Shown here in pieces: positions 44,452-56,019 of a stretch of DNA of 64,000 nucleotides. Origin of the DNA: Cephalotus follicularis. Lineage: Eukaryota > Streptophyta > Magnoliopsida > Oxalidales > Cephalotaceae. Numbering within the stretch: the stretch's first letter is position 1; every line of letters begins with the position of its first letter. Both the position numbers and the translations under genes were made by a program. The notes beneath the pieces were generated by a model, which was not told the origin of the DNA, searched no databases, and saw only the letters and a program-made list of their open reading frames with translations. The DNA is taken from assembly GCA_001972305.1 (NCBI GenBank), contig BDDD01003329.1:48591-112590 (forward strand), in the 5' to 3' direction.

Positions 44452-45730
44452 ATGAGATGCACTACTGGTCTGGAGATGTCTCCTTAAGCTGTGAGGCTGC
44501 TGCATGTGTGTGTATTACACTCTCTATTTGTACAATATGAATTCCTTTTCGTGTTCTATAGTGCATATTCGATCAACAATGGCAACTCGCTATATGTATA
44601 TCCCAACCCATCTCAATGGATAAGTTGATCACCATGTCAACTGAGTACACATATAGTGCCCTATCGTTCAAGGGGTTGGATCTCATGCCTGGGAGGTATG
44701 AGAATGAGATCCTTACTCCCTTCTAACAAAACGTTCTAAGTCATAGGTTCACTTTTTTAGGGCAATTGATGAACCGTAAAGACTTGCCTTATTATGCTTG
44801 CCTTCTTCCTTGTGGGGGATGAACCATCTCATTACCATTCGGATTTATCCTAAAGCTGATGCGAGGTTCGTGCTACAGAGCATGAGACTGAACAGACCCA
44901 CCATAGGAAACCTATTTGGAAGGTCATATCTGTGTCAATAGGATTCCTATAGTCTCAGTAGTGTATAGTCTATGGTGACTAGTAGGTCTTAGCCTATGTT
45001 TTATCATTAGACCTCAGCGGCTGGCATGCATTGTGTTGAAACTGCTAGGCTTTGATTTCTTCCTTCCCCAGCACTAGCCATATGCTTGCAAAAGGGTTGT
45101 TTTAGGGCCTTTTTAGAGCTTCATCGAGATGTATGGGCGAGTGTGCAATAAGGAATCGTCACACCCGTATGAAGGGTGATCGACTATATATTATTTATGT
45201 CTGTTGAGACTCTAAAACCCTATTCAGGTATATGCAGACTAGAAATGGGGTTTCTGGGGATGTCTGTCGAAAGTCTCAATGAGTAAGTAAATTTATAGTT
45301 ATCGCGGCTTTACCTAGGGGTGACATTATTCCGAACCCTAGGTCACGGTCGGAGCTAAGAATGATGAATGATACATGACACATATGCCGATGACTGGATA
45401 AAGTATTGGTTAACCGGTTAAGGATGATAGATGCATTTACACGGATCCGGGGGATGATTGGAAATCATACCGGGGTCATTCTGATAGTCAGGGACTATCA
45501 AGGTGGTCGTACCAGAATTCTGTGATGTTCTGGGAAATTTATCGTCGTACCGGAATCAACTGGGCTTTCGGGTCCCGCGTGATTATTGAAAAAGTGATGC
45601 ATTCTACACACATGCTAACTTGGCCAAAAATCTTGTTTTTAGCTAGTATATATTAATTTGACATTAGTGGTTTATTTTTATTTACCACCGTATTGTCATA
45701 TCAATATATTAAGAGAAGTCACAGTGGGAG
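44355..45730 (+). mobile_element. Copia I 3' LTR and following sequence
   Basis: TGTTTGACTAAGGG follows the polypurine tract. The right end of the LTR was not located. It contains a compound microsatellite at 44398-44453 and no recognisable gene. A second tract AGTGGGAG near 45725 may belong to another Copia remnant. Confidence 0.5.
44398..44453. repeat. Compound microsatellite (ATAA)n(TA)n(TG)n
   Basis: Tetranucleotide ATAA units grade into TA and then TG dinucleotides in the Copia I 3' LTR. Confidence 0.9.
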
Positions 45731-45739
45731 TATGTCTAA

Positions 45740-46526
45740 CATACGATGTGCAGGGCACATAGTTAAACTAAGAGAGGCATTGTTTTTTATTAAAAGAGAA
45801 AACAAAAGTGGACTTAATGTTATTATTAGTCTTTTTTTTCCTTATTGGTGTCGGGTTACACGCCAAACACGCGAGAAGCACGCTACAATTGCGTCAGCGC
45901 CTGGAGCGCGCATCTGGCGGAGAAGATGACGTCCCTGGCATCAGTGGTTGAGGAAAGAGGCGGCCTTCCATCCACGGTAAGCCTCTTCTCCTTCTCTTCC
46001 CATTTTCTCTTCGTCTCTCTCTGTTTTCACAGAGACGCGTTTTGCGTCTTCCCACTGCTGGCTCTCTTTCTGTCGCCGGTGATCTCAGTAGGTGGAGCCA
46101 AGCTTAGGCTCTACCTATTTTGATCCTAGACTAGGTGATGTTATGCGTTGCTTGGCCGGTTTTCACTCATCGATTCGACCCTGTCGACTCAGTTCGTTGT
46201 GCGCCTTGACTTGGCGTTTTGGCCCGAGTCACGGCGAGTCTTGCGTCGCCATGTGAAGATCGCAAGATTTGGCGCGGCTGGTCCATGGCGGGTTGACCTG
46301 GACTTACTGAGTCCCACTCAGCGATTCACCACCACTGCCAACTGCGCCAGCACCGTACGTGGCACTTCTTACCGAGTCTTCACCAGCAATGGGTTGATCG
46401 GCGCTCCAAGAGTCCGTTGATGTCAAGATCGGACCTTAGTTGTACTGACCGGAATTCGGCAGTGGCTCCGGTGATCGGCAATTGCTTTGGCAAGTGCGTA
46501 GCGGCAAAGTGGTGGAGTCGCTAACG
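45740..46526 (+). mobile_element. Probable Copia J 5' LTR/leader, GC-rich
   Basis: From about 45840 to 46500 the base composition is clearly more GC-rich than its surroundings. There is a CT-rich stretch (45975-46030), as in many Copia leaders. At 46528 TTGGTATGATTCC resembles a decayed primer site. I call it J's 5' LTR with low confidence; a captured host-gene fragment is the alternative. The frames in it have no recognisable domain. Confidence 0.35.
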
Positions 46527-46700
46527 TTGGTATGATTCCTAATCATTTATATTTATCGTTTACCGATTTGGTTTCAGTAAAATGGATGTATGCTTGACGA
46601 TTTTATTTGTTGGATTGAACATTAAACGGTGATCCTTGGCTTTTAGATTATGGTAGTAAGATGTAAGTGTGAACCTTGATGAAAATGGTTCACTCTCCCA
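46527..46700 (+). pseudogene. Copia J leader and protease remnant
   Basis: A decayed primer-like site (46528) is followed by an ATG at 46583 and, near 46630, a fragment reading WLLDYGSKM that may be what is left of the Copia protease WxLDSG motif. Gag and most of integrase are deleted. The phrase CCTTGATGAAAATGGTTC occurs here at about 46674 and again at about 46756. Confidence 0.4.
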
Positions 46701-48611
46701 ATGGACTCCTCCAGAACACCACAGCATAATGGTGTATCCAAACGGAGGAATCGGACCTTGATGAAAATGGTTCGGTCCATGATGTCTTTTACCGATCTTT
46801 CTATCTCCTTTCGGGGTTATGCGTTACAAGTGACAACGTACATCCTAAACCGGATTTCTTTGAAATCCGTCCCTTTCACACCTTACGAGGTATTTAAAGG
46901 GAGGAAAGCCAGCCTAAACCACTTGAGGGTTTGGGGCTATCAAGCTTATGTTAGAAGATGGGAACCTTCTAAGCTGGAGGCACGGTCAGACCACTGTCGG
47001 TTTGTGGCATATCCTAAGGAGAGCTTAGGATACTATTTTTACCATCCCAGCGAACAAAAGGTTTTTGTTACCACCAGGTGAATACCCACATGACGATAAG
47101 GAATTAGAGGTGGGACCCTCTACAGACACTGTTGGGGTAGGAACCCAACCTGAGATGGGATCTCAATCAGGCACTCCTCAGGTGAGGAGACCAGGCAGGG
47201 TTTTGAAAGCGCCAGAGAGATATGGTTTTCTAGTTGAAGGCACTGGAGAACCTAACAACATCGATGAAGATATGCCTGTCAGCTACCAGGAAGCAGTGAA
47301 GAGCACTGATTCCAGGGTATGGCAGGAAGCCATGAAATCCAAAATGGGCTCCATGTACACCAACCAAGTATGAACTTGGTTTATGCACCTAAAGGCATAG
47401 TTCTTATAGGGTGCAAATGGATCTTCAAAAACAAGATTGGCACTGATGGAAAGATAGAGACTTATAAAGCGCGATTGGTAGCAAAAGGGTATAGACAAAG
47501 ACATGGGGTTGACTATACCAAAAATTTCTCGCCAGTCACAATGCTTTAGTCCATTTGGATTCTGCTTGCTATTACCTCTCATTATGATTATGAGATTTGG
47601 CAAATCGATGTCAAGATGGCCTTCCCTAACGGCTATCTTGAAGAGGACATTTATGTGTCCCAACCCGAGGGGTTTACAAGGTGTGCAAGCTCCGAAGGTC
47701 TATTTATGGCCTTAAGCAAGCATCCCATAGTTGGAACATCCGTTTGGTCAAAAACCTTGATGAGCCATGTGTCTACCGGAAAAAAGGATGACCCCGGTAT
47801 CACTTTCTTGGTACTATACATGAACGACATACTACTCATTGGGAATTGTGTAGGCATGTTATAGTCCGTTAAAGTATGGTTATCCAAGAACTTCTCCATG
47901 AAGGATTTGGGAGAGACTTCCTGCATATTGGGAATAAAGATCCACAGGGGTAGATCTAATAGGTTTCTTGGGCTTTCCCATAGCCCGTACATCAGTAAGG
48001 TGCTGAAACGGTATGGTCTTCAGAATTCCAAACTTGGCCTACTACCAAGTGGCCAAGGAATTCACCTTTCCAAAATGATGCCCCCACAGACTTCTAAGGA
48101 GAGGACACACATGAGTAGGCAGCCTTATACTTTGGTTGTAGGCTCCATCATGTATGCCATGCTTTGTACTAGGATTAATGTCGCATATGCTTTTGGTATG
48201 GCAAGGTCATTTTAATCCGACCACAGTGAAAAACACTAGGAAGTAGTCAAAGGGATCCTTAAGTACCCAAGGAGGACTCATGATACCTTCTTGATATATG
48301 GACTAGATAATGAGTTGAGAGTGGAGGGTTATGATGACTATAGTTTCAACAGTTATCTGGATTATCACAAATCATTTCCAGGATATGTCTTTGTCCTGAA
48401 CGGAGGTGCTGTGAGTTGGAGGAGCTCAAAGAAGGAGACCACTGCAGACTCAACCACGGAATCAAAGTATGTTGCAACCTGTGATGCCGCAAAACAAGCT
48501 GATTGGATGCAAAAGTTCATCACTGAACTTGGAGTGGTTCCATCCATCGCTTGTCCAGTTTTGGTGTACTGCGACAACGATAAGGCCGTTGCACAAGCCA
48601 AGGAACCCAGG
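46701..48611 (+). pseudogene. Copia J pol (IN C-terminus, RT, RNase H)
   Basis: Integrase C-terminal part (PQHNGVSKRRNRTL at 46710, YILNRISLKSVPFTPYEV, FYHPSEQKVFV) is followed by the linker, then RT in several frames: [20 protein letters not shown] (about 47410), QIDVKMAFPNGYLEEDIYV (47600-47660), a small deletion, and the catalytic strand LYMNDILLIGN (about 47812), where the first Asp is Asn. RNase H (48290-48611) has the start GYVFVLNGGAVSWRS and CDNDKAVAQAKEPR, then is cut by a G-type LTR at 48612. The family is the same as Copia I. Stops and frameshifts show it is dead. Confidence 0.88.
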
Positions 48612-48832
48612 TGTAATAACCGTAATTTCAAATTTAATGTACATGGTATAAATGATGAATAAAATATACATTAATTTGAAATTAATGTTTAATTGTCCAT
48701 TAGATTAAGCTAATTGTTGTTATTGAGGGTGTAGTTGCATGGCATTTGGGCCAAATTGAACTAAGTTTAAAGTTAGTTGCACAAAGTTTGAGAAAATTGA
48801 AATCTGGCCCCAAACAGGCAACTATTGGAGAA

Positions 48833-48898
48833 AACAGTCGACTGGGAGACTCATAAAGGAAGCAGTCGATTGTTAGTGGAAAAAGTCGATTGGAAGAG
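48833..48898. repeat. CAGTCGACTG array, G2 upstream
   Basis: Three units, two decayed to CAGTCGATTG and AAGTCGATTGG, about 220-290 bp into the LTR. Confidence 0.75.
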
Positions 48899-49633
48899 CT
48901 CAGACAGGACACTGTTACATGATGAAACAGAGCAATGGCGGGTAATGGTTTGTAAATTGGGCAGGTGTCCTGAGAACGTGTCAACAATGCCAAAACGTGT
49001 CACCGGCGGATGACTAAGGATGAGATTAGTGTCTTCAGTCACTTACAACCTGCAAAATAGAAGAATGGAAACAAAAATTAGAAAGAAAACAGTGAGTGAG
49101 AGAGAGAAGAGGAAATGACAAGATTTTAAGTTAAAGAATTGATGAATCACTTAAATGAATTTCCTATATCAGTTACGTTTCTGAGTTCAGCTGAGAGTTA
49201 GAGATTTTGAAAGGAGAGGAAACTATCTACTGTATTGAGTGTGCATGCTGAATTGGAGTTTCAAGGAAATAGAGGCTGAGATTGATTGGTAAGCTTCTGT
49301 TTTTGGAATTCAGTTATTGTTATGGTTATTCAATTGGTATATATGTACTGAATTCATTCCTATAATTACTGTTAACATACAAACATAGATTGAATCCTTG
49401 AATTGTGAAGATTGAGTTGATTGAAGGAATATTGGTGTAAAGAGAAGAATCAATCCAATTGATTTTGGGATAGTGAATCGAGGTAGGTTTTATGACATGA
49501 TTTTGAAGATATAGTATGTATATTATGCTCAAATGGTTTTTTGTGATTGCATGTTAATATTGGAGTGAATTGGAATGTTAAAAAATGAATGCTCTGTTCT
49601 ATGTGTACTAAGAATCGATATTCTGGACAAAAC

Positions 49634-49745
49634 CAGTCGGCTGTTTAAGATAAACAGCCGACTACTCAATAGGACCAGTCGGCTGTTAAGGAGAAACTGT
49701 CGACTATGCAAGGAAACGCCCGACTAATTGAGGAACCAGTTGACT
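49634..49745. repeat. CAGTCGACTG array, G2 downstream
   Basis: Six units, about 1020-1135 bp into the LTR, including CAGTCGGCTG and CTGTCGACT. Confidence 0.75.
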
Positions 49746-50375
49746 GTTAAAGAGAATTGTCAGCAATTAAGGTGAAACCAGTACTGAATTAGGTCAATAT
49801 CTTACTGTTTAAGCTTAACCAGCATAAGATTTTACTGGTTTCATGGATTATGCTTCTACGGATCAATACTTGCTAGAAATTGTGCATTATTACTGTTGAT
49901 TCTTGAATCGATATTGATTGTACTGTTTGATCCTTGAACTACTAATTAATGTACTATTATGCATTGTATATGGTTACTATTATAGATAGTTATATCTATT
50001 AAAGTATTTTATAAATACTACTGTTTCAAGGATTTTAACTACTGAGTGTTATATGCACAATTAAAGGTTTTCAACTATTGTTTCAAAAGAAATCCTGTTG
50101 TTACTGAACTGCTTTCTCCAAGTGAGAATTACTGAACTGTTTAATGTTTTCTCCAAGTGAGAATTACTAAACTATTTACTGTTTTCTCCAAGTGAGAACT
50201 ACTTCACTGTACTGTTTTCTCAGTGAGATTCGATCAATCTGTTTTACCATTTTCTTCAAAAAGAAACTAATGATATATTACATTATATATGTAATACTAC
50301 TATGCTGTAAACTGTTTTGACTGTGTTTGATAGTTTCTGATGGTCTTGTGATCGGAGTGTATCACGGATTACAGA

Positions 50376-50416
50376 GGTGAGCCTAGGTGCCAAGAGTTGG
50401 CTAGAGCTTATACACC
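50376..50416 (+). promoter_or_regulatory. Conserved leader hairpin (G2)
   Basis: Basal GGTG (50376-50379) with CACC (50413-50416); apical GCCA (50389-50392), loop AGAGT, TGGC (50398-50401). Confidence 0.55.
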
Positions 50417-50988
50417 AAACTTGTCTGCAACACAGACTGTGACTATTAGTTTCCCGTCAAGTTCCGGCAATATTGTTTACCTTTTCTATCATCATCGGAG
50501 TGCATGGTGGTAGTTAGGTGGTGCATCATTGAGGCTAGGAGGTAGCAACAGATGACACCCACTGCTGGTCTTCGGACAACTTGATTGTTTGTGTCACACC
50601 CCGTTTTTGGGAAGGTAGACATAAAAGCTGTAAAGGCAATTAACACAAAATACAGCTCATGCAAAACCATAAAATTTAAACTTCAAACCAGAAGTCAGTT
50701 GCGGAAGCATTTAAACAACCATAAGCTGTAAAAACCGTAGCGTGCATCCCATACTACATGCTACCCGAAACAACCCAACATTGTTAATCGCCCGCAAAAC
50801 GGAGCGTGAATTACAGTACAAGATTAAAATCCATCAGTAAATAAAATCATAACAACAGTACTTCAGTCCTTTAACCAAAACAAGGTTTATTACAAGACAG
50901 GTGAACAAGCAAAATCAAGAACATAACAGCTTGATCTTCGTCCATGTCAGTCCAACCGGTCCACTGCATCAATCTGTAAAGTAGGGGG

Positions 50989-51013
50989 TTAGCCTTTGTC
51001 CTCACTCGGCTAA
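50989..51013 (-). promoter_or_regulatory. TTAGCC/GGCTAA hairpin (E LTR)
   Basis: Perfect 6-bp stem with 13-base loop, at the same place as in G, C and A. Confidence 0.5.
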
Positions 51014-51290
51014 GTCATAAAGGTAGCTCGGGATCAACATTAAATGCATGTCATGTAATGTATGCATAAAAGATGCGGTGTAGGAAACCAGTTTATATAT
51101 ATATATATAAGAAACATATATATTTTAACAGTGCAGTAAAATAATAGTGGGTACATATATAAGAAGCAATATGTATGCAAGATCAGTACAGTCGTAACCC
51201 AGCCAGGGCTACATCAACAAGCACAGGAAATGTCCGAAAAGGACCAACAGGCAGTACGGGATGTCCACATAGGACCACAACAGGCAGTAT

Positions 51291-51325
51291 GTGTAGCGCC
51301 GCCAACTCCTGGTCCCACGCTACAC
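51291..51325 (-). promoter_or_regulatory. Conserved leader hairpin (E LTR)
   Basis: Eight-bp basal stem GTGTAGCG/CGCTACAC around the ACCA-GGAGT-TGGC apex. The basal sequence is unrelated to C's CGTGAC/GTCACG, yet both pair. Confidence 0.65.
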
Positions 51326-51887
51326 TCCCACTCCGGTCCCTGCTCCAGGCAACCGAGCGAGGCAACAGTACAGTGAGTTACCCAGCCATACTACTGACCC
51401 CTAGATCAACCCTACCACTAGCCGGCGCTGGCAGCCTCCGCCATGCAACTAGTGGCCCAAGCACAAACACATAACAATTCACAGAGCAAACAGTGAGTTC
51501 AAGCAGTAACAGTACAGTAAAGAGGACAGTAGTGATCATTTAGATCCACAACAGGCAGGTTATTTCCAAAATGTTTCCAAAGTGACAACATTTGAAATAT
51601 TGCATTTTCAGTAGAAAATACTTTTAAACAGTTTCAGTAGTGGAAATCGCTTTCCAAAGATGCTTGAAAATACGATATCAATATTCGTTTTGTACTCAAA
51701 ATAGCAGTTTCAATTCGCATATGCATTTCTAAAGTAACAACGCATTAGAAATCATAATTCGAGTACAAACAGTACAAACAGGCAGTAAAACAGTGTATGT
51801 GCAATGCATACAAATGCTCAAATGCACCCTCAGGAATCGGGATCGTTTCGTATCGTTAGATGAAGAAATCTCCAAACAGTACCCAAA

Positions 51888-52222
51888 AGACGTCTATGTC
51901 TATCAAAAGGCGTCGATGTCTTTGTCCATTAACGTCGATGTCCAAGTCCTCAGTATCAGCGCGTTCTACTGTCTAAAGAGGTCGATGTCCATCATACGCA
52001 TCGATGCTCAAGGTCTGGAACCTTAGAACGACAGTGTATTGTTCACGGCATCGACGCGTTAAGGTGGGAACCTTAGGCGTCGATGTGTGATACGTCCAAA
52101 TCCAAACAGATGGCCTAAGGCGCCGATGTCTTTATATAGACGTCGATCCGTTTCACATCAGTAACTAGGCAAAACCCATAAGACGTCGATGTTCATTAAA
52201 AGGCGTCGATGTCTATCGAGCA
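51888..52222. repeat. GACGTCGATGTC array, E downstream
   Basis: About ten units (AAGACGTCTATGTCT, AGGCGTCGATGTCT and others), about 440-780 bp past the TATA-like motif on the minus strand. Confidence 0.8.
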
Positions 52223-52659
52223 GCAGTCGTCTTCTTCCTCACGACTTAACAAACAGTAGCCATTACAAACCATAATCATGCACAATAACATGTAATCAAG
52301 GCAGGAAACCAACATCCAGATACTCATTACATATCTACCATATCATGGCATCGATCCAGTGGCAAAATCAGTTCAGTAATCATGCATTTCATACACCAAA
52401 ACCATAGAGCATGCATGAATATCAATCTCAAGATTACAGTCATGGCTTTCCCCTACCTTTTGTCCCAAGTTAGGAACTGGAAAGTCCACCTCTTTACGTT
52501 CCAAACTGGTCACAGCAGCCTCTAGGTCCTTCCCGTTGCTACAAGTCACCAGCTCCAAGCTCCAACCAAGCTCAACAATGGTGGAAATGTTTTCTCTCCT
52601 TAACTCTCTGTTTTCTTACACAGGTATCTCAGCCGAACCAGGGATGAAGAGAGGAGGCG

Positions 52660-52669
52660 TTTTATGCAG
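52660..52669 (-). promoter_or_regulatory. Putative TATA box CTGCATAAAA (E)
   Basis: The same decamer as in A and C, followed on the minus strand by CCTCCTCTCTTCATCC. Confidence 0.55.
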
Positions 52670-52965
52670 GTCGAACATCTCTCTTCCCTCTCTGGCCCAT
52701 TTCATGCATCTCACAATTCCATTTTCCCATTTTCTCTCTTTCCCAGTTCTGTCCCGTTTCATTTGCAGGAGAAGACGTTGAAGGTGGAACCACAGCCTGC
52801 ATGCACACCCAAGTGTCATGCCCTTCCTCCCATTCTGGCGCCTGCATGCCTGGTACCAACCAGCATGCACAACACGTATCAATCATGCCCCAATGCGCCT
52901 GAGAAAGGCTCTAAAAAGATTCCTCTTTGCACGTTGGTAACATGCCTGGCATTCGAAGTTAACAC

Positions 52966-53116
52966 GTCGACGTCTTTCCAAAGATGTCGATGTCTTTCAC
53001 CATTTTACATGAGGACGTCGATGTCTTCGTATGCATCGATGTGCATGTGCATGCAGCTACGTGCGCCCTTTTGCCTCAAGGACGTCGACGTGATTCCAAA
53101 GGCGTCGACGCGTTTC
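52966..53116. repeat. GACGTCGACGTC array, E upstream
   Basis: Six units, about 300-450 bp upstream of the TATA-like motif on the minus strand. Confidence 0.8.
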
Positions 53117-53297
53117 CTCCAGAACAGCGTCGTTTTAGCCTTTTAAACATTCTTTTAGTATATAACTCTAAAATTCAACATTATAGGAATTTTGGGAAAA
53201 CATCACCAAATTCAGAAAGTCCATCATTTTATTAATTCCACAAATAAAGTACAAGTACATTGTGAAATTACATTACATGAAAATCTCGGGCGTTACA

Positions 53298-53333
53298 TCC
53301 ACCCCTTCTACAAGGAATTTCGTCCTCGAAATT
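53298..53333 (-). promoter_or_regulatory. PPT and pre-PPT hairpin of E
   Basis: AGAAGGGGTGGA (53298-53310, minus) precedes the LTR. Just upstream, AATTTCG (53316-53322) and CGAAATT (53327-53333) form a 7-bp stem. Confidence 0.75.
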
Positions 53334-53343
53334 AAAAACAAAT

Positions 53344-55722
53344 CTAGAACAAGTACGGGTATCGTTCTTGGACATCCTCCTCACGCTCCCAAGTTTCTTC
53401 ATCAGGTCGGTGGAACTGCCATTGAACCTTGACCATGGAGATGGTTCGGTTCCTCAAAGTCTGCGTCTTCCGATCAAGAATCCGCACAGGCAATTCCTCA
53501 CAGGATAGATCATCTCGCATCGGAACAGTATCATGATCCAGGACATGTGACAGGTCTGGGACATATCTCCTCAGCATGGATACATGGAAGACGTCGTGCA
53601 CGTTTGACAGTGCAGGAGGTAAGGCAAGCTGGTAAGCCACCTCCCCAACTCTCTCCAAAATCTCGAAGGGTCCGATGTAGCATGGCGCTAACTTGCCCTT
53701 CTTCCCGAATCTTTGTAGCCGCTTCCACAGAGATTCTTTCAAAAACACACGATCCCCAACACTGAAGGTCAGAGGCCTCCTCTTCACACTGTCAGTGTAG
53801 CTCTTCTGCCGACTCTGTGCAGCAAGCAGCTTCTTTTTGATCATCCTGATCTTCTCTGAAGTTTCCTCCACTAATTCAGTCCCGAGTAAAGGTTGCTCCC
53901 CGACCTCATTCCAACACACAGGAGATCTGCACTTCCTCCCATACAGTGCCTCAAATGGTGCCATGCCGATACTGTAGTGATCGATGTTATTGTAAGAAAA
54001 CTCTATTAGAGGAATGTGATCCTCCCAAGTACCAGCAAAATCAATAATGCACGCCCGTAGCATATCCTCCAAGGTCTGGATGGTACGCTCAGACTGCCCA
54101 TCGATGGCAGTACTCAGGTTTAGCTTCGTCCCGAAAGTTGTCTGAAATCTCCTCCAGAAGTTGGAAGTGAAGATGGCTTCTCTGTCGCATACGATACTGA
54201 CTGGAACACCATGTAATCTCACTATCTCCTTCACATACAAACGAGCTAGCTTGCTCGCAGAATCAGTAACATGTATAGGCAGAAAGTACGCTGATTTGGT
54301 GAGTCTGTCCACGACAACCCACACGGCGTTGTGACGGTTCCAAGTCATAGGAAAACCCGAAACGAAATCCATCGTAACATGTTCCCACTTCCACTCTGGA
54401 ATTGGCAAAGGTTGTAGCAAACCTGCCGGTCTCTGGTGCTCGGCCTTAACTGTCTGGCAAGTCAAACACCTTGCCACATACTCGGTGATCTCTCGTTTCA
54501 TGCCGGGCCACCAATAACACTTTTTCATGTCTTGATACATTTTAGTACTACCGGGATGAATACTGTACAGAGATTTATCAGCCCCGCTAAGTAGCTCATC
54601 CGTCAGTCTTGGTTCATTCAGAAGACACACGCGTCCCCGATATCTCAGAATACCATCGGCATGCACTCGAAAGTCAGATTCCGAGTCCAGGTTCTCTCGA
54701 ATCCGTTGCAACTCCGGATCATGTGGTTGTGCATTCCTGATGTGATCCAGTAACACAGGCTGTACCCGCATGTCGTCTAGAAAGATTCACGGTGACTGAT
54801 TAAATGAAGACCATTCCTGGAAGTCTTCTAACATCTTCCATTGCGACACCATCACACTAGCAAGCATAGCCTTGCGGCTCAAGGCATCAGCGACTACATT
54901 CGCCTTCCCTGGGTGATACTGGACCCTGCAATCATAGTCATTAAAGAATTCTACCCACCTGCGTTGTCTCATGTTCAGTGTGTCCTGACAAAACAGGTAC
55001 CTCAAACTCTTGTGATCGGTAAAGATCTCAAACTGTGCCCCATAAATATAGTGCCTCCACTTCTGAAGGGTGAAGACAATAGCTGCAAGTTCGAGGTCAT
55101 GAGTCGGATAGTTTTCTTCATACGACTTCAGCTTCCTCGAGGCATATGCAATCACTCTGCCTCGCTGCATCAATACACAGCCCAAACCCTTATCTGATGC
55201 GTCACTATACACTGCAAAGCCTTCATTACCATAAGGTAATGCCAAAACAGGAGCGGAAACCAACCGATCCTTCAATTCAGAAAAACTAGCCTCACAGTCT
55301 TCGTCCCAGATAAAAGGAGTCTTATTCTGGGTCAGTCTAGCCAAGGGCTCGGATATCCTTGAAAAATTCAGGATAAACCTCCTGTAATATCCCGCCAAAC
55401 CAAGGAAACTTCATACCTCCGTCACATTCTTCAGTTGCAGCCAGTCTCGTACCACTTCAGTCTTTGACGGATCCACCGTCAAGCCTTCTCCAGATACTAT
55501 GTAACCGAGAAAGATCACATGGTCAAGCCAGAACTCACATTTGCCAAACTTGGCGTACAACCGATGCTCTCTGAGGACTTGCAATACTAGTCTCAGATGA
55601 TGAGTGTGCTCCTCCTCACTCCCCGAATATACCAGTATATCATCAATGAATACCACGACAGACTGGTCCATGTATGGCCGGAATTCATCGTTCACCTTGT
55701 TCATGCCGGGTAACTTCGTGCA
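53344..55722 (-). pseudogene. Element E pol (RT palm to chromodomain)
   Basis: One frame with only two stops (near 55411 and 54785). It starts in the RT palm ([16 protein letters not shown]) and runs through the RT thumb, RNase H (YSDAS, HDLELAA, FTDHKSL intact) and a 475-codon undamaged stretch with integrase, GPF/Y-like module (YIGPFEILERVG) and chromodomain (MVKVQWQFHRPDEETWE), ending YLF at 53347. Defects: the first His of the integrase zinc finger is Asp (SGADKSLYSIHPG), about four residues are missing before DGQSER, and protease plus the front of RT are replaced by the filler at 55735-56019. The integrase catalytic D, D and E remain. Confidence 0.92.
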
Positions 55723-55734
55723 AGCCTTCCCCGG

Positions 55735-56019
55735 CTAATATGAGAAGTTATGCAATATAAATCAATATTCAAGCGGTACGATTCATATTTTTGATTATGT
55801 TATCAAGGTTCTAGAAGTCCATTAGGTATGTGTGTGGTTCCGTACAAGCCTATACATGTGTACAACCGTTCATTAATATGGTACTGTGAACCATCATTCT
55901 CTTACTCGGTAGTTAGTCCCAAAGGTCCAACTTAACATTCAGTTAACCACGGCTATAAATAAGGTCAATCTATTAACAATATCATGATCAAGTATGATGC
56001 AAATAGGAGTGAAAATTAC
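55735..56019 (-). other. 285-bp filler replacing protease/RT front
   Basis: This AT-rich stretch matches no other element here. It joins gag (after the zinc knuckles) to the RT palm and begins GTAATT and ends TATTAG on the minus strand, like an intron, but joining those sites would not keep the RT frame. It is probably filler DNA captured at a deletion. No gene is seen. Confidence 0.6.

Larger units (their letters stand above)
48612..50591 (+). mobile_element. G-type LTR (G2), 3' truncated by element E
   Basis: Starts TGTAATAACCGTAATTTC, related to the family-G LTR (TGTAATAACCGCAACTTC). It shares with G two CAGTCGACTG arrays and the leader hairpin at 50376-50416. At 50591 it is cut by element E. 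Bases 50587-50591 (GTTTG) are the expected left target copy of E; its partner is not visible. No coding sequence. Confidence 0.85.
50592..53297 (-). mobile_element. Element E 3' LTR
   Basis: 2706 bp on the minus strand, starting TGTAACGCCCGAG (53297) and ending GGGGTGTGACA (50592). It holds upstream and downstream palindrome arrays, CTGCATAAAA (52660-52669) and the conserved leader hairpin. Minor TA repeat at 51093-51109. Frames inside are not genes. Confidence 0.92.

Noticed and set aside
45929..46123. Host gene exon starting at the ATG near 45929
   Set aside because: No recognisable protein domain and an adjoining Copia remnant; kept only as an open observation on the GC-rich island.
52664..53146. 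160-codon plus-strand frame
   Set aside because: It is antisense to E's LTR and crosses its palindrome array; low-complexity, no domain.
55735..56019. Functional intron in element E
   Set aside because: The GT and AG ends are there, but joining them shifts out of the RT frame and deletes protease anyway.
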